Positions 54,776 to 64,000 of a stretch of DNA of 64,000 nt are shown one piece after another; positions within the stretch are counted from its first letter, which is position 1, and every line of letters begins with the position of its first letter. Position numbers and translations under genes: made by a program. Origin of the DNA: Fulvia fulva (taxonomy: Eukaryota; Ascomycota; Dothideomycetes; Mycosphaerellales; Mycosphaerellaceae); NCBI RefSeq assembly GCF_020509005.1, contig NC_063013.1:4588001-4652000 (forward strand), in the 5' to 3' direction. The notes below the pieces were generated by a model that did no database searches, had not been told where the DNA came from, and was given only the letters and a program-made list of their open reading frames with translations.

Positions 54776-54885
54776 GAGGTGTCGGACGTCGGCATCGGGC
54801 CGAGCTTAGTCATCCGGGTCACGTGACCCCTTGGTCACGTGATCAGATTTGAATCCTTCACTTACGGAGCGGCCGTAACAAGTTC
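54776..54885. other. Patch that escaped RIP, with two TCACGTGA boxes
   Basis: About 110 bp keep normal CA and TG dinucleotides inside otherwise saturated RIP sequence. It contains GGTCACGTGACC and, 5 bp later, GGTCACGTGATC, close palindromes around CACGTG. It lies beside the minus-strand LINE relic. Origin is unknown: a short later insertion or a single-copy spacer between repeats. Confidence 0.5.
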
Positions 54886-54889
54886 TTCC

Positions 54890-57531
54890 TCCTAGGCTAC
54901 CTCTCCCGCCCTTACTACTATCTCGTTCGCTATTTAGAACTATTAGAGTAGGCTAGTCCGTATCACTATCCTCGCCGCCGCTCGTATCCCGTACGCTATA
55001 TTTATTATATACTAGAAGTTTTTTATCCCGGTTTCGAGGCGTATTACCTACCGGGCCTCTACGAGGCGCGGGTAGAACAGTACGATATATTTTAGCGTTT
55101 AGATACGTCCGTACTTATATAGATTACTATTAATACCTAGTACCTTACGGCGGTATAGGTAGTCCTTAAAGCCGATATATTCTAAGCGGAGTAGTATCCC
55201 GACTATAGCCTACGGGCGGGTAAGGGCTCGGAAGAGTATTACTTAATTTCGGCTAACGAGTCCTATCTTTGCTACTTCCTCGTCCTCCCTACGATACGTT
55301 CGTCGCCGTAGTAGTTACCCGTTTAGGTACCTTTCGCCTTTTTCCTAGCGCTAATTCTAGATCCCCTATATATATCCGCGAACCGCGTCTACTATAGCTC
55401 TCCGATTTTTACGTCCCTATCCCGCTCCTATTACGGGTATACTACTAGCTAGGGCCTATACCTAGAACTTGATTCTAGAGGTCTATTACGCTTCGGGCCG
55501 CTACTATAGCTATAGCTATAGTCGTGCCCTCCCTCTACGCGCTACCGGTCAAAGGCGTATTATAATTACCTAGTACGCCGCGCGGATATCGCTCTCTACC
55601 TTACTATTAGCCGTCTTTAGCGTATAGCTTATAGTAAGCTATTAGAGGTAGAGGTCTAGTAGCGCGATCTACGTATCCGCCTCTAGGATCTACGTCGGTA
55701 TAGTACGGTATACCCCTATTACTTTACGGAGGTATTCGGTCTATACGTTTTAGATCTATTTTAGCTAGCTAGTCGCGTAGGATAGATACTAGACTAGCGC
55801 CCTAAAGGTAATTACTAGCCGGACAATAGAGCTATATAGCTAGCGTACCTTTATAAAGGCTATATCCTACGTAGAGGCCGCGAGACGTATAACTAAGGCC
55901 TTATTCTAGTCTCTACGCTACTAGAGTTACTTTAGATAGGCGTACTACCGGAGCTATATATCTACTTAGAATCCTAGGACCTAGATAGATAGCTACGGAG
56001 TAATCTAGCTTCCGCCGGTTCCGGCCTCGATAGTAGCCTAGAGGTTATACTTTTTCGGGGTCCTCGTAAGGTAGATTATCTAGTACTTTTCGGGTACGAA
56101 GACCGCCCCGTTCCTCTCCGCCTAGTCGTTATATATCTTAAGCGCTACTTCGAGTTAGCGATAGTTAGTTTCGGTTAAGTCGCTATACGTTAGGATATTC
56201 GTATCGTCGATAAAGCCTATATAGGAGTTAGTACCGCCGGCGCTACCTCTAAGTAGCGGTAGGAGTATAGAGGCGAGGAAGAGGAAGAGGATCGGGGAGA
56301 GCGAAGAGCCCTACGGGATCCCCGTTTCCGTAGGCCGTATATAGGGTTTACGCTACTCCCTAAGGATAAGCCTCGTAGATTGGTTAGTAAGGAAGGACTA
56401 GACGAACGGGACGAGCTAACTAGGTATACCTTTCGCTCGGAGGTTATTAAGTAGTCTAGTATAGGAGATCTTATCGAACGCCTCTAAGATATCGAGTAAT
56501 AGTAGGGTAGTAACCTATTATTAGCGTATTACCTATATTATATAGACCTACTCCGTTACGAGTTCTAGGGCCGTCGTAGTAGACCGCTCTAGCCGGGCTC
56601 CTATCTACTCGGCCGGGAGGAGCTAGTACTCCTCGGCTAGCTTAGAGATACGGTCGGCCGTAATACGCTCTAGCGCCTTCCCGATTATACTTAGTAGAGC
56701 TATCGGGCGGTAGGCCTTTCCGACGTCGTATCTAGCCTTACCCTCCTTACGGAGGACGACTATACTCGAGTACCGGAAAGGGGTCGGTATATAGGACTAC
56801 CGGAGGTATATCGTAAATAGCCCCGCGAGGTATAGGGCGAGCGTCTAGCGGTAGTATTTAAGGAATCGGTTCGGGATCTTATCTAGTCTAAGGGCCTTAG
56901 CTAGTAGCGCTACTTTTAGTACTATTAGTACCTCCGCCTCTATTACCTCTTAGCTAGTCTCGAGCTCTATTAGGTATACGAAGCCCTCGATATCGTCGAG
57001 TCGAGCCGTAACCGGAGGAGAGAAGAACGCTTCTAGTAATATATCGGCTCTACCTTACTAGGTTTCCTAGAGGATTACTTATCTATTATAGATAGGCGAG
57101 AATTATAGTAGTAGCGGCGGCGTCCCCGTCTTTCTCGTACGCGCCTACTTAGCGAGCTTCTAGACTTTACTCTACTCTCCTATAGCTTCTCTAACGGCGT
57201 CGCGCTACGCGATATTACTCTAGCGCCGGATAATCCTACCCTTCTCGTTATATAACCGGTAGTATTAGGCGTATATAGCGTCCTATTTCGTCTCCTTCTA
57301 CTAGCGTCTCGCCGCTACCGTAGAGTAGACTACGTCTACGTATTCCTATAACTAGGCTAGCGACGCGTACTTAGAGGGTTAGGCTTAGGGAATCCTATCC
57401 CGGATTACTCCCGCGATATACTACTATAGGTTCTCTACTACCGTGTCGTATTCCGCCTCTAAGTAGAGGGGTACCGGGGGTAGGAGGGCCGTTATTCGTT
57501 CCTTTAGGGGCTTATTAACCTCCTTCTAGTC
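54890..57531 (-). mobile_element. RIP-degraded LINE (Tad/I-like non-LTR retrotransposon)
   Basis: On the minus strand, translation through RIP stops gives reverse transcriptase blocks: LDKIPNRFLKYYR, SSIVVLRKEGKARYDVGKAY, RPIALLSIIGKALERI, LLLLDILEAFDKI, GSSLSPILFLFLASILL and GFIDDTNIL (the F-x-D-D catalytic motif), roughly between 56,950 and 56,150. The sequence toward 54,900 is probably its 3' part. The 5' part (endonuclease) is missing or unrecognisable, and the element stops at the LTR relic at 57,532. It belongs to a different family from the LINE at 60.6-64 kb. Confidence 0.7.
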
Positions 57532-57732
57532 TATTAAGAACATCTAGGCCGTAGGTCAAGTATAAGGGTATAGGTATATTATATAACTAGATTACGTAAC
57601 TAGGGTTTACTAGCCTATAGGCTAGTAAACATCCGGACACCTAGTATCTACCTATACTAATACTAGCGATACTATATATAGATATACGCTATTCTATTAC
57701 GTCCTTCTTCGTCTTTCGTATAATCCGCCGTC
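57532..57732 (+). repeat. RIP-degraded LTR of the same copia family
   Basis: About 200 bp align along their length with the first ~200 bp of the intact copia LTR. The differences are mostly C-to-T in CA or G-to-A in TG: TGTTGAGAACAT becomes TATTAAGAACAT, GGTTTGCCAGCC becomes GGTTTACTAGCC, and CACGTGACTAGGG becomes TACGTAACTAGGG. The last ~34 bp are missing and no internal region follows, so it is a truncated solo LTR. Confidence 0.9.
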
Positions 57733-57840
57733 ACTAATATCTATTCCTATTATTACGCGTTAAGACGACGACGGCGCGACCGAGGAAGTTACCTATTCTA
57801 CTACCGAAGGTACCTATCTTCGAGGCTATATCCTACTATT

Positions 57841-58068
57841 AGGGTGGACAGCTTGAAGTTTTCTTCACCCTGTTTCTTCAGCTCTAAACGCCGCGGAGGT
57901 GCCTAGCTATATTAGGCAGCTCCTAGGTAATAGTAGCCTAGGCTACGGTACGGACGGCGCCTACGGCTCTATAGGCGAAGCTCCCCTAAGACAACTAGTA
58001 GCAACTTATAGAGGACGTAAAAAGTATAGAAACTAACGATCAGCTCCTATACCGGTCTCTATAGGTAG
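57841..58068 (-). repeat. Direct repeat copy 1, possible LTR
   Basis: About 225 bp, shared with the copy at 60,126-60,593 (GCTCTAAACGCCGCGGAGGT, CTACGGCTCTATAGGCGAAG and ACAACTAGTAGCAACTTATA are landmarks). This copy is less mutated: it keeps ACAGCTTGAAG and CCCTGTTTCTTCAGC where copy 2 has ATAGCTTAAAG and CCCTATTTCTTTAGC. Confidence 0.7.
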
Positions 58069-60125
58069 GGATCTTAGGTCTAACTAAATCCTAGGCGTTA
58101 CCTAGCGAGGCTAGTAAGTCGTATATAAACTTAAGTACTACCTTCTTATTACGGAAGACTATATAGTCGATAATAGTCTCTAACTCAGAGAAGAACTTCT
58201 TAAGGGAGGGTCTAGATAGCTTACTATTAATAGTACCGATAAACTTCTTAGGCTTATCTATACTACGCTAAGTCTTAAAGGGCTAGCTAAGGTCCGGATT
58301 ATACTTAACTAGAGACTCGAAGTCGTAGACTAGCTTCTTCTTAGAAGAGCGGCGATAAGTACGAGTATTACTATCCGACTCCGAGGCCTCCTCTAACTCG
58401 TTAGATAATAGATCGGAGTCGTTACTATTATCTAGCTTACGTATAGACTTCTTAGCTTTCTTTCTAGTAGTACGGCGAGCTACCTTATCCTCGTACTTAT
58501 TACCGCGGTCCTTATTACTAGCTCTACTAGCTCTACTATTATCATTCTTGTCCTTAGATAGGGTCCGGCCGTTTTATAGGGCACGGCGCTATAATATAGC
58601 GCGATATAGTAAGGATCGTACTCGAGAGCGGCCTCGGCAATCGTCGAGTTACTTCTTAAGGTTATCTACCTAAGTTTACTACGACTTATTAAGCTACTCG
58701 ATATCGCTCTAATAGGTCTAGGCTTCTGTCTTATATATATTAAGGAAGACGAGGAGGTTTTTATCCGTTAATTAGGTTTCCTACCTATATAAATAGACCT
58801 AAATAGCGAGAGACCTATATAGGCTATAGGGTACTAAAACAGGCGAATAAATAATCTATCTATCTATATATATTAAGGTCAGATTCGAGGGCCTTGATCT
58901 TCGAGTCGTTATTAGACAACTACTAAAGTGCCTCCTTCGCTTACTTCTTTAGGGTGTCGTTCTTTATAGTAAGTAACCTAATCTCGGCGGTCATTACTAT
59001 ACTTAAGGATACTCTAGGTTAGGCCTTTAGGTTATCGAGTTCCTACTAGACCTAAGTAAGCTATTACTTAGCCTAATCTATTTCTCCTCGTACCGTACCT
59101 AGGTCCTTCTAGAAAGTGTCGCAGTACTTTATAGCATCCTCCTTCTATATCTTCTATATATTGCGATTCTTAACTAGTATATCGTACTCGTTACGTATCT
59201 ACTAATTGTGACTCTTCTATCTCCTAAGCTCTTACCCTACTTTATCTAATTACTCGTAGAGTATAGTCGCTATTTATACTATATTCCTATACTCTTACTC
59301 GGTACGTCGTAGGATAAAGTAGATAGCCGCGGCCCTCTTAGGCTCCTATACGAGCTTAACGAGTCAATCGGTATCGAGTTATAGGAGGTCGTTAACGGGG
59401 ATTTAGAGGGTCTTCGCGACTTGTTATTATGTCTTACCTTCCTCTCCTTTGCCTTCTTTAGTAGCGCCGTCGTCGTCGTAGTTAACTACCGCCGTAGCTA
59501 TACTATCGACATTCTAGATCTCGTTATCGGAAAGAAGGTCGTATAGGTTAAACTTAGGCGGTAGTAAAGTAACTAGTCGCTATAAGCTCTCGAGTTTATA
59601 CTATAAGGCGTTGTCGGTAGTTTACTACTACTACTATATCTATCCTAGAGTCTATATATTATATATAGACTCGCGCTATACTACTAGTCGTATAGCTAGT
59701 AGTAAGCCTCGTTATCCTTAAGGGCGTACTACGTTAGGTACTACTTAGCCTAAGATAGTAGTCTCTTATACCGAGTCGTACGTTTTCTCTAACGTACGCT
59801 ATAATGTCATATTATGGTTATTAATAATCTATATACTTATAGATCCCGTCGTAGCTCTTCTACGGATATAGAGACCTAGCTAAGTATAGCGGTTTATAGC
59901 CGTATTAATATAGAGTAGCTAGGTACGTAGGAACGAGGAGCGCGAGGTACGCCGAGGCTATATATAAGCCGATTATATATTACTAGAAAGTAATCAAGAC
60001 TTCGAATAGATTTTCGCCTTATATCGCTAAACACGACATATTCGAAAGCTCTTATCAAGGCTATTCTAACGATCTATAAAGTAGGCCACTGCCCCTAGAA
60101 TTAGGGGAGTTCTACCTTATTTAAT
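58069..60125 (-). mobile_element. Gag-like relic between direct repeats
   Basis: About 2.06 kb, RIP-degraded. On the minus strand, reading through stops gives charged, Ser/Lys/Arg-rich segments and then IDKPKKFIGTINSKLSRPS followed by LKKFFSELETIIDYIV, resembling the gag of a Gypsy-type retroelement. No reverse transcriptase motif was found. With repeats on both sides, a non-autonomous or internally deleted LTR element is the best guess. Confidence 0.45.
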
Positions 60126-60593
60126 TTAGATAGCTTAAAGTTCTCTTCACCCTATTTCTTTAGCTCTAAACGCCGCGGAGGTGCCTAGCTACATTAGGTA
60201 ACTCCTAGGCAATAGTAGCCTAGGCTACGGTACTACCGGCGCCTACGGCTCTATAGGCGAAGCTCCCCTAAGACAACTAGTAGTAACTTATAGAGGACGT
60301 AAAAAGTATAGAAACTATTAAATAGGTACGGGTAGATAGTAGCGGAGTAGAGTAAGAGATCAATCTTTAACCAACTAATAGCACGAGTATATAGCAATAT
60401 ATTAGGAACCAATATATTGATTATATTAGATGTCTATCTAAGCTAAAGGGGAGAGAAGGTATCTCCCTATAAGCTAAGTCATCGTAGATACCTTAGGCTA
60501 CTAGATTACTTCCTAATTATTGACTCCCTTTAAGATACTATATCTTGATAGAAACTAACGATTAGCTCCTATACCGGTCTCTATAGGTAATAA
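60126..60593 (-). repeat. Direct repeat copy 2, split by a nested insertion
   Basis: Same sequence as copy 1 but more heavily RIP-mutated and interrupted at 60,316-60,550. The sequence before the gap ends GTATAGAAAC and resumes GAAACTAACGATTAG, matching copy 1 when the insert and one GAAAC are removed. Confidence 0.7.
60316..60550. mobile_element. Probable nested solo LTR, flanked by GAAAC
   Basis: A 235-bp insert splits direct repeat copy 2 and is flanked on both sides by the 5-bp duplication GAAAC. It begins TATTAAATAGG and ends TCTTGATA, consistent with TG...CA ends turned to TA...TA by RIP. The sequence does not match the copia LTR despite equal length, so it is a second LTR family. Confidence 0.65.
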
Positions 60594-60599
60594 TTACTT

Positions 60600-63500
60600 A
60601 GCTACGTACGGCGCTTATACTGTCGTATTATAGAGGGTAATAAGAAATAAGGACGACGTCTTAGGCGATTAATAAGGCTACCCGGAATCAATACCCCTAT
60701 AGCTAGGTATCGGTCGCGGTATCGATACTAGGCCCCCGCCTAACGTACGATATAGTTACGATCCGTATTATAGTAAAGGAAGACTAGGCCGAAGCTACGA
60801 AGCTATCGAATAAGGAGCTCGCCTAGCGAATTAATTAACTAGGGGTAGTTGTAGTGAACTAATAGTCTAACGGTACTCTATAGATCTATACTAGCTCTAC
60901 TACTACTAGGAGGCACCTAGAGGTATAGCTATAGTAGGCATCTAAGGTTGCGGTATTAGCGAAGGTCTTAACGAAGCAATTTACGATCCTAGTCTACGAT
61001 ATACCTAAGGAGTTCGACCTAACTAACTAAGGTCACCTACGGGCTCTCTTAGAGGACAACCCGGTCACTCTTAACTCTCTAATCTAGAGGGCGACTTAGC
61101 TCTATAGGAAATGGCTAGAAGGTAAGAAGGCCTCGGCGCTAATAGTATAGCTATAAGACGCGAAAGCGGCGGATCTAGCGATAGAACAAGGCCTGATCTA
61201 GTAATATAGCCTTAAGATAGTAGAAAAGTACTCCTTACTCTTTCGTGTCCTCTAATACTTCAAATACTAATAGTATAGACACCAAACCTATACGTATATA
61301 AACAAGTAGGCCTGCTCGAACTATATAGGAGACTATATATCTAGGGACTATATATTAGCTACGAGACGTTACGCGAACTGTCCGGGGCACTACCTATCGT
61401 ATAGCGCGGAATGCCTATAGCGGAAACTAGCGAAAAACAAGGCAATCACAAACAGAACCGTCGCCCTAAGATTCTACGGCGACTATAAGGCTAGCCTATA
61501 CCGGAACTAGTTAGCGGCGGTCGGGTATAAGCGCCCTAGGGCCGAGAACGATATAAAGGATACGTAACCTAGGGCGTACGGGAGGCTACGTGCCCTACTA
61601 GCTACGGCGAGGGAGTCTAACTAGGCCCGGCTCCCCTTTAGTATATAGCCGATAGGCGTAGACTAGGACGTATAAGGCAGTAGGACATAGGACGCTATAG
61701 AGGAAATGATTATCGATGCCGATAACTAGCCTCGACACGCTTAGTATCATCTAGTATAACGTTAACTATAGCAAGGATATAGTCTAGAACTATTTCCTAT
61801 ACGAGGCGGACCCGTACGTCTACTACGTCCTAGTAATCTAGGAGCTATAGATTAACCCGTACTATAAGAGACTAACGACCTACAAGTTACTAGGCTATAC
61901 GATATACCTACGAGGCGACGGTAGACCCCGTACGTACTTCTATATTAGTAAGGACATACTAGAATCCGACTAGGAGGTAGTATACTACGTAGACGAAGAA
62001 GGCGGGGGCGATATTACCTCCCTCTACGTAGGTAGTACCTAGATATACAACCTATATATATAACCGCTAGCCTCGAGGTCTAGCCGCGACCTTAGGGTCT
62101 ATAGACACCTAGATAGTACGCTTAAGAGACAAGGGTACCACATCGTAGTAGGAGACTTTAATATATACTACCCTTTCTAGGAAAGCCTTATATAGCCGTA
62201 CCCTATAGCCAACGAAGTAATCGACTTAATAGCGAGTAACGTAATTACCCTTAATACCCTAAAGTACCTAGGTACCTAGAAGAGAGGGGGACTCTAAGGC
62301 ACGATCGACCTCTCCTAGATCTTAGATAGCTACTACTATATAGTAACCTACTATAGGATCGAATATAAACTCGAGGCGTCGTTAGACTATATACTAGTTA
62401 GGACCTCTATTACGATATAGATATAACGTATACTAGCGAGAATCCCTAAGCTAAACTAGGGAAAGGCCTACTAGGCTAATATCTAGGCGTACCTCGATAA
62501 CTCCGAGAGGCTAGTCTAGATCGCGTAGTAGTAATACAATAGTAAAGACGAGATAGACGAGGCAGTCTAAGGGTTAATAGACGAAATAAGAAAAGCGACC
62601 TTACTTTACGTTCCGCTTACCTAACTAACGATATAGTCTAAACTATACTAGACGCCGAAGTACACTACGGTAGTAAGAGAAGTAAGGAGAGCCCGCCGGG
62701 TATAGACGAGCAGCTATAGCGAGGAGGCCTAAAACGTATATAGGGAGGCATACTAATAGAAGAAAGCTATAATACGGAGGGAGAAAGTAGTCGGCTAGAG
62801 GGCTATAGTAGAAGAAATCGCTAGCAAGCTAGCGAGGATATAGAAGCTAGCGAAATGGGCCCGATAGGACCCTATATAGGGCCCCTCCTTCTCTATCCTA
62901 GCGCTATAATCGCCTAGTAGTCCGGTTAGCGACCCCGAGGCTAAGGCGCGTCTACTAGCTAGCAAGTTCTTCCCGCCCCTAGTCGAGGCTAATCTAAGCG
63001 ACATAAACAGCTCTACTCCCCTAGCCCCTAGTATCGCGGTCCGATAGGAGGTGTCCGAGGGAGAAGTTGCCGCTATACTTAGGAAGTTACCGGCGAAGAA
63101 AGCCCCGGGGCCGGATAGGATCCCAAACGAGCTACTAAAGAAGTGTAGAGATCAACTAGCCCTAGTAGTTATAGCGATCTTTAAAGCCTGCCTATAGACC
63201 GGATACTACCCGATAGTATTTAAACAATCGACGATAGTGGTCCTACGTAAGCCGTAAAAGGAAGACTATACGTAGGTAAAGTCGTACCGCCTAATTACGC
63301 TCCTTAATACTCTTAGGAAGGCGCTTAAGAAGCTAGTTATAACGAGACTCTCCGAGGCGGTAGAGAAATACTCCCTACTCCTAGATACCTAGATAGGTAC
63401 GCGCCTATAGCGATCGACGCTATCCGCGATAGAACTTATTACCTCTTAGGTAAAGGCTATCTAGTATAAGAATAGGGACAAGGTAGCTTCCTTGCTTAGC

Positions 63501-64000
63501 CTAGACATATTAGGAGCCTTCGACTACGTATTATACCCGCGGCTACTCTATATCCTAAGGTCGAAAGGACTCCCTAAGTGGCTTATTAACTTCGTACGGT
63601 CCTACCTCCAAAACCGTAGCACGTCGATCTTAGTCGGCTAGTATAGAAGCCTATTTTAAGTAGTCTATACTAAAATCCCGTAAGGCTTAACGCTAGCACC
63701 TATTCTGTTCCTCTTCTTTATAGCGATGCTACTCCTAGCCCTAGAATCCTAGAACACCGCTACGAGCGGCTTTATAGACGATATAAATATCCTAGCGTAG
63801 TCTTTCTCGACTAAGGAGAACTATAGGCTACTAGAAGAGAAGCACAAGATCTACGAGGACTAGGCCTAGAGGTACGGGGCTCGGTTTGCCCTAGAAAAGT
63901 ACAATCTAATACACTTTACGCGCCGGCTACGGTTCTATAATATGTAAGCTTCTATCTAGATATAGGGGTATACGACTAACCCGGTAAATTAGCTTAGGAT
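60600..64000 (+). mobile_element. RIP-degraded LINE, continues beyond window
   Basis: Plus-strand translation through RIP stops shows a gag-type CCHC region near 61,310-61,430 (YANCPGHYLSYSAEC). An endonuclease/exonuclease/phosphatase block around 61,760-62,440 includes HIVVGDFNIYYPF. Reverse transcriptase starts near 63,060: KAPGPDRIPNELLKKC, then SLDILGAFDYVL and GFIDDINILA. This is the gag, endonuclease, RT order of Tad/I-clade fungal LINEs. The exact 5' end is unclear and the 3' end lies outside the window. Confidence 0.75.

Larger units (their letters stand above)
46560..64000. repeat. RIP-saturated transposon island
   Basis: From just upstream of RRP36 to the window end, apart from the copia element and a few short patches, CA and TG dinucleotides are nearly absent while TA is abundant and CG is retained. 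This is the product of repeat-induced point mutation at CpA. Translations of the relics show TAG/TAA in place of Trp and Gln codons. No host gene is visible. Such AT-enriched islands are normally heterochromatic in Pezizomycotina. The individual relics are listed separately. Confidence 0.9.

Noticed and set aside
62795..63004. 69-codon minus-strand open frame in the LINE relic
   Set aside because: Antisense to the LINE coding region, a by-product of RIP removing stops on one strand.
46560..64000. Subtelomere or centromere
   Set aside because: No telomeric repeat array or satellite is present; the RIP island explains the composition without such a claim.

Overview
This window is nuclear DNA from a filamentous ascomycete (Pezizomycotina). 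The signs are short 49-120 bp GT-AG introns with CTAAC/CTGAC-like branch sites, compact genes on both strands, a Pezizomycotina gene set, and a repeat island with the CpA-to-TpA signature of repeat-induced point mutation (RIP). A dothideomycete is my best guess from general protein character. That is inference, and I cannot name a genus.

Positions 1 to about 46,560 form an ordinary, mostly housekeeping gene block. In order it holds: a 5'-complete but window-truncated Myb/SANT-WD40 protein with a SUMO-interaction-like N-terminus (minus); NCE101 (minus) divergent from PEX16 (plus); ATG8; an FAD monooxygenase; an AIM6-like phosphodiesterase-fold membrane protein; the SCC3/STAG cohesin subunit (minus) divergent from a UreD urease accessory protein; an MPPED-like metallophosphoesterase; an F-box/2EXR-like ORF (minus); mitochondrial ATP synthase beta (8 exons); the MTQ1/HemK glutamine methyltransferase (minus) divergent from RAD23; a DEP1/Sds3-like Rpd3L subunit; a small single-pass membrane protein; GPI13; COG1; a low-complexity nuclear-type protein; a cysteine-rich secreted protein (minus); an AT-hook protein with a J-like domain that lacks HPD (minus); and RRP36 (minus). 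Neighbouring genes share no single pathway. Several pairs are divergent over 270-430 bp and probably share promoters.

Positions 46,560-64,000 are a transposon graveyard. Almost all of it is nearly free of CA and TG dinucleotides and full of TA, with TAG/TAA stops where Trp and Gln codons should be: saturating RIP. Recognisable relics are a foldback element with a perfect 18-bp palindrome in each arm, a Fot1/pogo-type DNA transposon, two LINE elements in opposite orientation (one running off the window end), a pair of direct repeats around a gag-like relic, a probable nested solo LTR, and a RIP-degraded LTR.

Inside this graveyard, at 48,543-54,081, sits one complete, un-RIPped Ty1/copia retrotransposon. 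It has 235-bp LTRs differing at only two sites, a 5-bp target duplication (CTATA), a primer site matching an initiator-tRNA-Met half molecule, and an uninterrupted 1,508-residue Gag-Pol ORF. The RIP-degraded LTR at 57,532 is from the same family, so the window records both an old, silenced wave and a recent insertion of one lineage. This is the most interesting structure here. I found no CRISPR array, rRNA or convincing tRNA, and no clear biosynthetic or defence cluster.
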